Positions 26,169 to 34,910 of a stretch of DNA of 64,000 nucleotides are shown here, in pieces. Below the pieces are notes generated by a model. The model was not told the origin of the DNA and made no database searches. It saw nothing but the letters and a program-made list of their open reading frames with translations. A program made the translations under genes and the position numbers. The stretch comes from Pantoea cypripedii (GTDB taxonomy: Bacteria > Pseudomonadota > Gammaproteobacteria > Enterobacterales > Enterobacteriaceae): contig NZ_MLJI01000001.1 of NCBI RefSeq assembly GCF_002095535.1, positions 4,226,412-4,290,411 of the forward strand, read 5' to 3'. The first letter of the stretch is position 1, and every line of letters starts with the position of its first letter.

Positions 26169-26758
26169 CCTTCGCGCTCAGTGAGACGTTCGTAATAGGT
26201 GCGCACCGCCGGTAGATCGGCATGTTCGAGCGGGGTTTCAAACCAGCGGTTCACCGCCAGACCAACCGGAATATCCGCCAGCGTGAAGTTGCGCCCTGCG
26301 ACGTAGCGCCCGGTTTTTTCCAGCTGCTGGTTGAGAATGCCCATGGTGTGGTTCCAGCCTTTGCAGGCGGCGGCCAGCAGGCGTTCATCCTGATGTGCCG
26401 GAGAATTGCGCACCAGAGACATAAACGCGTAGCGCCATGAAGTGTTAAGTTCAGTAGCCTGCCAGTCGGTCCATTGATCGATCGGCGCGCGGGTGCGCGG
26501 ATTTTCCGGGTAAAGCCATTCGCCGCCGTAGCTGGTGGCGAGATAACGCAGGATGGCATTGGATTCCCACATGACAAAATCGTCTTCGATGATCACCGGG
26601 ATCATGGCATTGGGATTGAGCGCCATAAATTCAGGCGAGTGCAGCGATTTATTTTCATCACCCCAAACTTCATGCTCGTAAGGAATATCCAGCTCTGCAC
26701 ACAGCCACAAAACTTTGCGCACATTAATTGATGATGTGCGGCCAAGAATTTTTAACAT
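26135..26758 (-). CDS. Glutathione S-transferase, GstB-like
   Basis: 207-aa GST with a thioredoxin-like N-terminal domain ('LGRTSSINVRKVLW' at residues 4-18, cis-Pro in 'NAMIPVI', 'WESNAILRYLA' for the gamma-Glu contact) and a helical C-terminal domain with 'FTLADIPVG'. It is similar in length and pattern to E. coli GstB (208 aa). The ATG at 26758 has GGAG 7 bases upstream; an earlier in-frame start 60 bases out lacks one. Confidence 0.88.
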   Translation of the reverse strand: MLKILGRTSSINVRKVLWLCAELDIPYEHEVWGDENKSLHSPEFMALNPNAMIPVIIEDDFVMWESNAILRYLATSYGGEWLYPENPRTRAPIDQWTDWQATELNTSWRYAFMSLVRNSPAHQDERLLAAACKGWNHTMGILNQQLEKTGRYVAGRNFTLADIPVGLAVNRWFETPLEHADLPAVRTYYERLTEREGYTTWGRNGTP

Positions 26759-26871
26759 AGCGAACTCCGGTTGCATAATTGTTAATCTATTCATAGCCCT
26801 ATTGATTACCTTTAGCAATCAACATCATGTAAATCCGGATTTCAGACCACCTCAACGAGGAAGGAGTGACA

Positions 26872-27720
26872 ATGAAGGTCGCGTTTAAACAAGTGGATGT
26901 CTTTACTTCATCAGCCTTTCGCGGTAACCCGCTGGCGGTAATTATGGATGCGCAGGGACTCAGTGATGCGCAGCTGGCTGCCATTGCGCGCTGGACCAAT
27001 TTGTCGGAAACCACCTTTGTACTGCCGCCCGAAGATGCCGCGGCGGATTATCGCGTGCGTATCTTTACCCCCGGCGGCGAGCTGCCGTTTGCCGGGCATC
27101 CCACGCTCGGCACAGCTCATGCCTTGCTGGAGGCGGGCTGGCCGCTGAAAACACCGGGTAAAATCGTGCAGGAATGCGGGGTCGGGCTGGTTGAGGTCAA
27201 CATCAGCGCCGATGGCGCCCTGGCGTTTGCCGCTCCGGCTGCTACCCTCACGCCGTTCGAGGATGCCCTGATCGGCAGCGCCATCAATAGCGATGCGCTG
27301 GATACGGCACAGTCACCGACGGTGGTGGATATGGGAATTCGCTGGCTGCTGCTGCCGATGACCAGTGCCCAGGCGGTGCGGGAGATTCGGGCTAATCCCA
27401 GCGATCTGCAACGTCTGCAAAAACATGCGAAGGTGAATGGCATCGCCCCGTTCGGACCTTTACCACAGGGAGAAGGCGAGCAGTATGAAATCCGCGCCCT
27501 GTTTATCGAGAACGGTATCCTGGTGGAAGATCCGGTAACTGGCAGCGCCAACGCCTGTCTGGCGCGCTATTTTGCCGCGCAGGGGCATACCGCTGACTAT
27601 CGCGCCCGCCAGGGTAGCGTGATTCAGCGTGACGGACGTATTCAGGTAAGTTTCACGCCAGAGGCGATCTGGATTGGTGGTCAGACGGTGACGGTCATCG
27701 CAGGTACCATTGAACTCTAA
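26872..27720 (+). CDS. PhzF family isomerase/epimerase-like protein
   Basis: 282-aa protein with the PhzF/YddE double hot-dog-like fold: 'VDVFTSSAFRGNPLAVI' near residue 7, the catalytic Glu in 'NLSETTFVL' (about residue 45), 'FTPGGELPFAGHPTLGTAHAL', and 'EDPVTGSANACLARYF' near the C-terminus. ATG at 26872 follows AGGAG; a GTG 6 bases earlier is less likely. Function in this family is largely unknown outside phenazine synthesis. Monocistronic, ended by REP-like copy E. Confidence 0.9.
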   Translation: MKVAFKQVDVFTSSAFRGNPLAVIMDAQGLSDAQLAAIARWTNLSETTFVLPPEDAAADYRVRIFTPGGELPFAGHPTLGTAHALLEAGWPLKTPGKIVQECGVGLVEVNISADGALAFAAPAATLTPFEDALIGSAINSDALDTAQSPTVVDMGIRWLLLPMTSAQAVREIRANPSDLQRLQKHAKVNGIAPFGPLPQGEGEQYEIRALFIENGILVEDPVTGSANACLARYFAAQGHTADYRARQGSVIQRDGRIQVSFTPEAIWIGGQTVTVIAGTIEL

Positions 27721-27732
27721 GGCACCGCTGTA

Positions 27733-27788
27733 AATTGCGCGATAAATCGCGCCGCAACAAACCGAAGCGGCGCAATTTATTGCGCGGG
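27733..27788. repeat. REP-like inverted repeat (copy E)
   Basis: TTGCGCGATAAATCGCGCCGC and the complement of GCGGCGCAATTTATTGCGC face each other around AACAAACCGAA. The spacer differs from copies A-C. It lies between the convergent PhzF and SDR genes. Confidence 0.8.
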
Positions 27789-27794
27789 TTTTGA

Positions 27795-28553
27795 TTACAG
27801 CGCCTGGCCGCCTGAGGCTTCGATACGCTGGGCGGTGATCCAGCCGGTTTCATCGCTCAGAATCGCACTGACGGCATCGCCGATATCATCCGGCAGGCCT
27901 ACGCGTCCCAGCGCGGTGAGTGAGGCGATGGTGTCGTTGATTTCTTTGGTGTCACGCACGCGGCCACCGCCGAAGTCAGTTTCAATCGCTCCCGGTGCCA
28001 GGATATTGACGCGGATACCACGTTCGCCCAGTTCCTTCGCCTGGTAGCGCGTCAGCACTTCCATCGCCCCTTTCATTGAGGCATAGGTGCCGGAACCCGG
28101 ATAGGTGATGCGCGTCAGACCGCTGGAGATATTCAGAATGCGGCCTCCATCGATAATCAGCGGCAGCAGCTTCTGCGTCAGGAAGTACGGGCCTTTAAAA
28201 TGCACGTTGACCAGGGCATCGAACTCATCTTCCGTGGTCTCGCTGAACAGCTTGTAATGACCGTGACCGGCGTTGTTCACTAAATAATCAAAGTTGTCAC
28301 GCTGCCACAGCTTTTGCAGCGTCTCTTTAACCTGGTCTTTGAACCCCTCAAACTGACGGATATCACCGACATCCAGCAACAGCGCGGCGGCACGGGCACC
28401 CAGCGCTTCAATTTCCTTCACCACCGCCTGCGCTTCTTCCTGATGGCTGCGATACGTGAAAATGATATCCGTGCCTTTCGCCGCCAGTTTTAGTGCGGCA
28501 TTCTTACCTAAACCGCGGTTGCCACCAGTAATCAACGCAATTTTGTGACTCAT
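27795..28553 (-). CDS. Short-chain dehydrogenase/reductase
   Basis: 252-aa SDR with cofactor motif T-G-G-x-x-x-G-x-G in 'LITGGNRGLGKNAAL', 'NNAG' in 'LVNNAGHGH', the catalytic Ser in 'NISSGLTR', and Y-x-x-x-K in 'GTYASMKGAME' where the tyrosine is followed by A-S-M-K. An Arg pattern 'YRSHQEE' suggests NADPH preference. ATG at 28553 has AGGAG 6 bases upstream. It is divergent from the yhjC-like LysR gene, a likely regulator. Substrate unknown. Confidence 0.9.
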   Translation of the reverse strand: MSHKIALITGGNRGLGKNAALKLAAKGTDIIFTYRSHQEEAQAVVKEIEALGARAAALLLDVGDIRQFEGFKDQVKETLQKLWQRDNFDYLVNNAGHGHYKLFSETTEDEFDALVNVHFKGPYFLTQKLLPLIIDGGRILNISSGLTRITYPGSGTYASMKGAMEVLTRYQAKELGERGIRVNILAPGAIETDFGGGRVRDTKEINDTIASLTALGRVGLPDDIGDAVSAILSDETGWITAQRIEASGGQAL

Positions 28554-28668
28554 GATTCGCTCCTGTTGCAAAATTGAACACGTTTAAAGGATATTCTCTG
28601 AAGTCTGATCTATAAACTCGTTGTAATGCGCTGCACTGTTTCACTAACAACAACAATCGGTGAACAAC

Positions 28669-29568
28669 ATGGATAAAATTCACGCAATGCAGGTTTTTGT
28701 GCGGGTGGCGGAAATGGGCAGTTTTACCCGCGCGGCAGAAAGTCTCGGTTTGCCGAAAGGCAGCGTATCGCGTCAGTTGCAGGCGCTGGAAAATCAAATG
28801 GGTACACGGCTGCTGCATCGCACCACGCGTCGTGTCCACCTCACTCAGGATGGGCTGGTTTATTACGATCGCTGCCTCGATTTGCTGTCGATGCTGGATG
28901 ATATGGACAGCCTGTTTCAGCATGATCCGGCGACGCTCAGCGGCAAACTGCGCGTGGATATGTCGGTTGCGATGGCCACCGGTTTTATCCTGCCGCGCCT
29001 GCCGGAGTTTTTGCAGCACTATCCTGGTATCGAGATTGAGCTTAGCAGCAGCGATCGCCAGGTGGATGTGATCCGTGAGGGATTTGACTGCGTTATCCGC
29101 GTCGGTGAACTGAAAGATTCCGGCCTGATCGCCCGTAAAATCGGAACTCATGCCTTGATTAACTGCGCCAGCCCCAATTACCTTTCCCGCTTCGGCAGGC
29201 CGGTACGGCTGGAAGATTTGTCACAACACGCGATGGTGCATTACACCCAGCAGCTGGGGCAGCCATCAACGGGCTTTGAATATTTCGATGGCAAACAAAG
29301 CCATTTCATTCAGACCGGCGGTGTAGTGACGGTGAACAGCACCGAAACCTATCGCGCCGCCTGTATCGCCGGGCTGGGCATTATTCAGGTTCCCGCCATT
29401 GGCGTGCAGCCGTTGCTGGAATCCGGGCAACTGGTGGAAGTGTTGCATCACTTCCCAGCCAAACCGATGCCGATCTCCCTGCTCTATCCACACCGGCGCA
29501 ATGTGGCACGACGCGTGCGGGTGTTTATGGAGTGGCTGAGCCAGGTCCTGCAGGAGTACGTGACCTGA
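28669..29568 (+). CDS. yhjC: LysR-type regulator, YhjC-like
   Basis: 299-aa LysR regulator, the same length as E. coli YhjC and very similar at the N-terminus ('MDKIHAMQVFVRVAEMGSF', 'GLPKGSVSRQLQALE'). HTH at about residues 18-37, effector domain from about 90. It is followed by yhjD and yhjE as in E. coli, but also faces an SDR gene divergently. The ATG at 28669 matches the E. coli start; a GTG 9 bases earlier is less likely. Confidence 0.85.
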   Translation: MDKIHAMQVFVRVAEMGSFTRAAESLGLPKGSVSRQLQALENQMGTRLLHRTTRRVHLTQDGLVYYDRCLDLLSMLDDMDSLFQHDPATLSGKLRVDMSVAMATGFILPRLPEFLQHYPGIEIELSSSDRQVDVIREGFDCVIRVGELKDSGLIARKIGTHALINCASPNYLSRFGRPVRLEDLSQHAMVHYTQQLGQPSTGFEYFDGKQSHFIQTGGVVTVNSTETYRAACIAGLGIIQVPAIGVQPLLESGQLVEVLHHFPAKPMPISLLYPHRRNVARRVRVFMEWLSQVLQEYVT

Positions 29569-29613
29569 CGGGCTATAATTAACATTTCGCAGTGAACAGG
29601 ATGATGAACGTCT

Positions 29614-30615
29614 ATGACAGACAAAGATAATCAGCAGCAGGCGGCTGGACCAAAGCCGCTGATCGATCTCAAAACCGGTAACCAGCATGTGGACCGCTCG
29701 ATTGTACGCGTCTCGCGGTTCGCTGCCTGGTTTCAGGCCATCCCGGCGGTGGCGCATTTTCTGCGCGCGCTGGAGCGATTCAACGATCGCCTCGGTAGCC
29801 AGTTTGGTGCCGCCATTACCTATTTTTCGTTTCTCTCATTGATACCGATTTTGATGGTCTCCTTTGCGGCGGTGGGCTTTGTGCTGGCGTCGAATCAGGA
29901 TTTACTCACGGAGTTGATCAACAAAATCGTTAACAGTATCAGCGACCCTAATCTGGCCAATACCCTGAAAAGCACCGTCAACACGGCTATTCAGCAGCGC
30001 GCCACCGTCGGCCTGACCGGGTTGTTATTGGCGCTGTATTCCGGGATTAACTGGATGGGGAATCTGCGCGAGGCGATTCGTGCACAGTCCCGTGATGTGT
30101 GGGAGCGTAAACCGGACGATCAGGAGAAGTTCTGGAAAAGATACATTCGCGACTTTATCTCGCTTACCGGCCTGATGCTGGCGCTGGTGATCACCCTGTC
30201 ACTCACCTCGGTCGCCGGTGCCGCCCAGGCCGCGATAGTGCACGCGCTGGGGCTGGATCATATTGAGTGGCTGCGTCCGGCGATGACCGTCATTGCACTG
30301 GCCATCTCCATCTTTGCTAACTATCTGCTGTTTCTGTGGATTTTCTGGATCCTGCCGCGCCACAAGCCGCGCAAGAAAGCGTTGTTCCGCGGCACGCTGC
30401 TGGCCGCCATTGGTTTTGAGGTGATTAAGTTTGTCATGACAATTACCCTGCCGAAGCTGGCGACATCCCCATCTGGTGCAGCTTTCGGTTCGGTGTTGGG
30501 TCTGATGGCCTTTTTCTACTTTTTTGCGCGTCTGACGCTGTTCTGCGCAGCCTGGATCGCCACCGCCAGATACAAGGACGATAAAGAAATGCCGCAGCCC
30601 CACCAGCAACAGTAA
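29614..30615 (+). CDS. yhjD: Inner-membrane YihY/BrkB family protein YhjD
   Basis: 333-aa inner-membrane protein (E. coli YhjD 337) with about six helices. 'QFGAAITYFSFLSLIPILMVSFAA' near residue 65, 'LYSGINWMGNLREAIRAQSRDVWER' and the C-terminal 'GAAFGSVLGLMAFFYFFARLTLFCAAWIAT' are nearly identical to E. coli. YhjD mutations in E. coli suppress loss of essential Kdo lipid A export, so a role in lipid transport has been proposed. It starts about 45 bases after yhjC. Confidence 0.93.
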   Translation: MTDKDNQQQAAGPKPLIDLKTGNQHVDRSIVRVSRFAAWFQAIPAVAHFLRALERFNDRLGSQFGAAITYFSFLSLIPILMVSFAAVGFVLASNQDLLTELINKIVNSISDPNLANTLKSTVNTAIQQRATVGLTGLLLALYSGINWMGNLREAIRAQSRDVWERKPDDQEKFWKRYIRDFISLTGLMLALVITLSLTSVAGAAQAAIVHALGLDHIEWLRPAMTVIALAISIFANYLLFLWIFWILPRHKPRKKALFRGTLLAAIGFEVIKFVMTITLPKLATSPSGAAFGSVLGLMAFFYFFARLTLFCAAWIATARYKDDKEMPQPHQQQ

Positions 30616-30905
30616 ACTGCCGCAGTTCGTTACATTTGCCGCAACAGCAAAAAATGTTTCCCGCAGACTGTTTTTACGGCAAAAGACAGCAGGAATCGCT
30701 AAAGGGTCACTTTTATTTGGCCCTTTTGCAGAGATTCCCGCCAAAAAACCGGCTGTAACCCTTTCCATTCGCCGCCGATGGCGTGAACTCAGAAATTATC
30801 CTCTTTTTCGCCGAAAAAGCCTGTTATGACGCGGTTTTTCGCCATTGAATGACGCAATACAGGTGCGTAAGATTCTTTGTTTCTATTTACAATTAAGAAA
30901 CAGTT

Positions 30906-32240
30906 ATGCAAGCCTCCATCACCGAATCAATCGACAAAAAACAAGACGACACGCCGGTCAATTCGCGCGGCAAAGTGGTCGTTGCGTCTCTTGTCGGCAC
31001 CGCCATCGAATTTTTCGATTTTTATATTTACGCCACTGCGGCGGTTATTGTTTTTCCTCATATTTTCTTCCCACAGGGCGATGCCACGGTCGCAACGCTC
31101 CAGTCGCTGGCGACTTTCGCCATCGCGTTTGTGGCGCGTCCGATCGGTTCTGCCGTGTTTGGCCACTTTGGTGACCGCGTGGGCCGTAAAGCCACCCTGG
31201 TGGCTTCACTGCTGACCATGGGGGTTTCTACCGTGGTGATCGGCCTGCTGCCGGGTTATCAGACCATTGGCGTGGCCGCACCGCTGCTGCTGGCACTGGC
31301 GCGTTTTGGTCAGGGCCTGGGCCTGGGTGGTGAGTGGGGTGGCGCAGCGTTGCTGGCGACCGAAAATGCCCCGGCAAAAAAACGTGCCCTTTACGGTTCA
31401 TTCCCACAGCTGGGCGCACCGATTGGCTTCTTCTTCGCTAACGGCACCTTCCTGCTGCTCTCCTGGCTGCTGACTGACGAACAGTTCATGCAGTGGGGCT
31501 GGCGCGTACCCTTCATTCTCTCTGCGGTGCTGGTGATTATTGGCCTGTATGTGCGCGTCTCGCTCAACGAAAGCCCGGTGTTTGCCAAAGTTAAGAAAGA
31601 GAAGAAACAGGTGCGTGTGCCGATTGGCACGCTGCTGAGCAAGCATCTGCTGGCTACCATTCTCGGCACCTTTATCATGCTGGCCACTTACACGCTGTTC
31701 TATATCATGACCGTGTATTCCATGAGCTACGGTACTGCACCTGCGCCGGTGGGCCTCGGTTACTCACGTAACAGCTTCCTGTGGATGCTGATGGTAGCGG
31801 TGATTGGTTTTGGTGTGATGGTACCGATTGCTGGCCTGCTGGCAGACCGTTTTGGTCGTCGCAAAACCATGATCACCATTACCCTGATGATTATCGCCTT
31901 TGCCTTTATGTTCCCGGCGCTGCTTGGTTCTGGTTCTCAGGTGCTGGTGATGGGCTTCCTGCTGCTCGGCCTGAGCATTATGGGCCTGACATTTGGCCCG
32001 ATGGGTGCGCTGCTGCCGGAACTGTTCCCGACCGAAGTGCGTTATACCGGTGCTTCCTTCTCGTATAACCTGTCGTCGATTCTCGGTGCCTCCGTTGCGC
32101 CTTATATCGCCACCTGGCTGAACGCTAACTATGGTTTGCAGGCGGTCGGTTTCTATCTGGCTTCGATGGCGGCATTGACACTGATTGCGCTGATTGCCTG
32201 TAAAGAGACCAGCCATCAGACGCTTTATGAAGCGGTTTGA
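30906..32240 (+). CDS. yhjE: MFS transporter YhjE
   Basis: 444-aa major facilitator of the metabolite:H+ symporter group, 12 helices expected. 'GTAIEFFDFYIYATAAVIVFP' (helix 1) and the loop 2-3 motif 'GHFGDRVGRK' are clear, with its echo 'GLLADRFGRRK' in the second half. The GLGLGGEWGGAALLATENAP segment is highly conserved in the family. Substrate unknown. A 290-base gap separates it from yhjD, and a rho-independent terminator follows. Confidence 0.93.
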   Translation: MQASITESIDKKQDDTPVNSRGKVVVASLVGTAIEFFDFYIYATAAVIVFPHIFFPQGDATVATLQSLATFAIAFVARPIGSAVFGHFGDRVGRKATLVASLLTMGVSTVVIGLLPGYQTIGVAAPLLLALARFGQGLGLGGEWGGAALLATENAPAKKRALYGSFPQLGAPIGFFFANGTFLLLSWLLTDEQFMQWGWRVPFILSAVLVIIGLYVRVSLNESPVFAKVKKEKKQVRVPIGTLLSKHLLATILGTFIMLATYTLFYIMTVYSMSYGTAPAPVGLGYSRNSFLWMLMVAVIGFGVMVPIAGLLADRFGRRKTMITITLMIIAFAFMFPALLGSGSQVLVMGFLLLGLSIMGLTFGPMGALLPELFPTEVRYTGASFSYNLSSILGASVAPYIATWLNANYGLQAVGFYLASMAALTLIALIACKETSHQTLYEAV

Positions 32241-32262
32241 TGCGGTTGATGTGGTAAATGCG

Positions 32263-32288
32263 AAACCCGGCTCTGGCCGGGTTTTTTA
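32263..32288 (+). terminator. yhjE terminator
   Basis: AACCCGGC/GCCGGGTT hairpin followed by TTTT on the + strand, about 22 bases after the yhjE stop. Confidence 0.88.
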
Positions 32289-32298
32289 TTGCCTGAAA

Positions 32299-32324
32299 CC
32301 GCGCGATAAATCGCGCCGCCACGG
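32299..32324. repeat. Single REP-like arm (copy F)
   Basis: AACCGCGCGATAAATCGCGCC followed by GCCACGG is one arm of the family seen at 4.3-11.5 kb, without the mate arm. It lies between the yhjE and ilvC terminators. Confidence 0.75.
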
Positions 32325-32336
32325 GTGATGAGATAT

Positions 32337-32366
32337 AAAAAAACCCCGGCAAGCCGGGGTTTTTCG
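32337..32366 (-). terminator. ilvC terminator (bidirectional)
   Basis: AAACCCCGGC/GCCGGGGTTT hairpin with an A-run on one side and a T-run on the other, so it can stop ilvC from one side and read-through from yhjE on the other. Confidence 0.88.
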
Positions 32367-32392
32367 TTGCTGAAAACTGTGTTGCGTACCGA

Positions 32393-33868
32393 TTAACCGG
32401 CAACCGCGATACGTTTCATATCGGTCATGTAGCCACGCAGTTTGCGGCCAACTGCTTCGATCGGATGCTGACGAATCGCTTCGTTGACATCACGCAGCTG
32501 GGCGTTGTCTACCTGAGTACCTTCCACTGCTTTGCCCAGGTCGCCCGGTTGCAGGGTGGTCATGAACTCTTTCAGCAGCGGAACCGCCGCGAAGGAGAAC
32601 AGGTAGTTGCCGTATTCTGCGGTATCAGAGATAACCACGTTCATTTCATACAGACGCTTACGTGCGATGGTGTTAGCAATCAGCGGCAGCTCATGCAGTG
32701 ATTCGTAGTAAGCTGACTCTTCGATGATGCCCGCGTCGATCATGGTTTCAAACGCCAGCTCAACGCCCGCTTTAACCATCGCAACCATCAGAACACCTTT
32801 GTCGTAGTATTCCTGCTCTTCGATTTTACCTTCGAACTGTGCTGCGGTTTCGAACGCGGTTTTACCGGTCTCTTCACGCCAGGTCAGCAGGTTTTTGTCG
32901 TCGTTAGCCCAGTCAGCCATCATGCCAGAAGAGAATTCACCGGAGATGATGTCATCCATGTGTTTCTGGAACAGCGGAGCCATGATGCCTTTCAGCTGCT
33001 CAGACAACGCATAAGCACGGACTTTAGCCGGGTTAGACAGGCGATCCATCATCAGGGTGATGCCGCCGAACTTCAATGATTCGGTGATGGTTTCCCAGCC
33101 GAACTGAATCAGTTTCTCAACATAAGCCGCATCGTGACCTTCCGCCACCAGCTTGTCGAAGCACAGCAGAGAACCTGCCTGCAGCATGCCGCACAGAATG
33201 GTCTGCTCACCCATCAGGTCAGATTTCACTTCTGCAACGAAGGAAGATTCCAGCACGCCCGCACGGTCACCACCGGTGGCAGAAGCCCAGGCTTTCGCAA
33301 TCGCCATGCCTTCGCCTTTCGGATCGTTTTCCGGGTGAACCGCGATCAGCGTCGGCACACCGAAACCACGCTTGTATTCTTCACGAACTTCAGTACCCGG
33401 GCACTTCGGTGCAACCATCACCACGGTGATGTCTTTACGGATAGTTTCGCCCACTTCAACGATGTTGAAACCGTGTGAGTAGCCCAGTGCTGCGCCGTCT
33501 TTCATCAGCGGCTGTACTGCCTGAACCACCGCAGAGTGCTGTTTGTCCGGCGTCAGGTTAACCACCAGGTCCGCCTGAGGAACCAGCTCTTCGTAAGTAC
33601 CCACTTTGAAGCCGTTATCGGTCGCTTTGCGGAAAGAGGCACGTTTCTCAGCAATCGCTTCAGCACGCAGTGCGTAAGACACATCCAGGCCAGAGTCGCG
33701 CATGTTCAGACCCTGGTTCAGGCCCTGAGCACCACAGCCAACGATGACCACTTTTTTCCCTTTCAGGAAGCTTGCGCCATCCGCGAATTCATCGCGAGCC
33801 ATGAAACGACATTTGCCTAACTGCGCTAACTGGTTGCGCAGATTCAATGTGTTGAAGTAGTTAGCCAT
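32393..33868 (-). CDS. ilvC: Ketol-acid reductoisomerase
   Basis: Second common enzyme of isoleucine/valine synthesis, 491 aa (long class II form, as E. coli). N-terminal NADPH fold with '[21 protein letters not shown]', a doubled C-terminal knotted domain; metal-site acidic residues in '[16 protein letters not shown]' and the second copy around '[11 protein letters not shown]'. Divergent from its regulator ilvY across a 160-base region holding an operator-like inverted repeat. Confidence 0.98.
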   Translation of the reverse strand: MANYFNTLNLRNQLAQLGKCRFMARDEFADGASFLKGKKVVIVGCGAQGLNQGLNMRDSGLDVSYALRAEAIAEKRASFRKATDNGFKVGTYEELVPQADLVVNLTPDKQHSAVVQAVQPLMKDGAALGYSHGFNIVEVGETIRKDITVVMVAPKCPGTEVREEYKRGFGVPTLIAVHPENDPKGEGMAIAKAWASATGGDRAGVLESSFVAEVKSDLMGEQTILCGMLQAGSLLCFDKLVAEGHDAAYVEKLIQFGWETITESLKFGGITLMMDRLSNPAKVRAYALSEQLKGIMAPLFQKHMDDIISGEFSSGMMADWANDDKNLLTWREETGKTAFETAAQFEGKIEEQEYYDKGVLMVAMVKAGVELAFETMIDAGIIEESAYYESLHELPLIANTIARKRLYEMNVVISDTAEYGNYLFSFAAVPLLKEFMTTLQPGDLGKAVEGTQVDNAQLRDVNEAIRQHPIEAVGRKLRGYMTDMKRIAVAG

Positions 33869-33990
33869 GGGTACTCCGGTTTGATGTTGTGTTTGTTTTG
33901 TTCAGTAACGACGTCATCAGTAGCGCCGCGAATGACCCCATCATATGACAGGAAATCTGTTGCTTAAATTGATATATTAACAACGCCACA

Positions 33991-34007
33991 TTGCAGGATT
34001 TGCAATA
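33991..34007. promoter_or_regulatory. Candidate IlvY operator
   Basis: ATTGCA-N5-TGCAAT is a perfect 6+6 inverted repeat in the ilvC-ilvY divergent space. It fits a LysR-type T-N11-A site. IlvY binds here in E. coli and activates ilvC when acetolactate or acetohydroxybutyrate is present. A second operator nearer to ilvC was not located. Confidence 0.6.
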
Positions 34008-34028
34008 TTACTTTGAGGTTACCCGCGC

Positions 34029-34910
34029 ATGGATTTACGAGACCTGAAACTCTTCCTCCATCTGGCCGAAAGCTGCCACTTTGGCCGCACGGCGCGTGCC
34101 ATGCATGTGAGTCCGTCCACCTTGTCGCGCCAGATCCAGCGGCTGGAAGAGGATGTCGGCCACGCGCTGTTTCTGCGTGATAACCGCACTGTGACGCTGA
34201 CCGAAGCCGGTGAACGGCTGCGTCAGTTCGCCCAGCAAACCCTGCTGCAATATCAGCAACTGCGTCATGTGATGGACCTGAACGGCCCGTCTCTCAGTGG
34301 CGAGCTGCGCCTGTTCTGCTCGGTAACAGCGGCTTACAGCCATCTGCCACCGATCCTCGATCGCTTTCGTGCCGAGCATCCCCAGGTAGAAATTAAACTC
34401 ACCACCGGTGATGCGGCAGATGCGATCGAGATGGTGCAATCCGGTGAAGCCGATCTGGCGATTGCCGGTCGCCCGGAATCGCTACCCGCCAGCATAGATT
34501 TTACGCCACTCGGGCTGATTCCGCTGGTGCTGATCGCCCCGGCGCTGCCCTGCCCGGTGCGCAGCCAGGCGACACAGGATGAACCTGACTGGTCCCTGAT
34601 CCCGTTTATCCTGCCGGAACAAGGGCCTGCGCGACGTGGTATTGATTTGTGGTTCCGCCGCCGCCGTATCCCCAATCCGCTGATTTATGCCACGGTATCG
34701 GGCCATGAAGCGATTGTGTCGATGGTCGCGTTGGGTTGCGGCATTGCCCTGCTGCCGGATGTGGTGCTGGAAAACAGCCCGGAGCCGGTGCGTAATCGCG
34801 TGCTGGTGCTGGAGAATGTCGAGTCGGTTGCGCCGCTGGAACTGGGCGTGTGCGTACAAAAAAAGCGGCTCGGAGAGCCGCTTATCAATGCTTTCTGGAA
34901 CCTGCTGTAG
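34029..34910 (+). CDS. ilvY: LysR-type activator of ilvC
   Basis: 293-aa LysR regulator (E. coli IlvY 297). HTH in 'SCHFGRTARAMHVSPSTLSRQIQRLE' (about residues 14-40), effector domain after about 90. It is divergent from ilvC, as in E. coli. Its stop is immediately next to the ilvA stop on the opposite strand, and the last 55 bases of its coding region carry the ilvA terminator. Confidence 0.95.
   Translation: MDLRDLKLFLHLAESCHFGRTARAMHVSPSTLSRQIQRLEEDVGHALFLRDNRTVTLTEAGERLRQFAQQTLLQYQQLRHVMDLNGPSLSGELRLFCSVTAAYSHLPPILDRFRAEHPQVEIKLTTGDAADAIEMVQSGEADLAIAGRPESLPASIDFTPLGLIPLVLIAPALPCPVRSQATQDEPDWSLIPFILPEQGPARRGIDLWFRRRRIPNPLIYATVSGHEAIVSMVALGCGIALLPDVVLENSPEPVRNRVLVLENVESVAPLELGVCVQKKRLGEPLINAFWNLL
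34857..34883 (-). terminator. ilvGMEDA terminator inside the ilvY 3' end
   Basis: On the - strand AAGCGGCTC and GAGCCGCTT form a 9-bp stem with a 3-base loop, followed by a seven-T run. It lies 28 bases after the ilvA stop and within the coding end of ilvY, so the same bases code for KKRLGEP. Confidence 0.85.

Noticed and set aside
28504..29151. 215-aa ORF antisense to the yhjC-like gene
   Set aside because: It overlaps a clear LysR gene on the other strand and has no family features.
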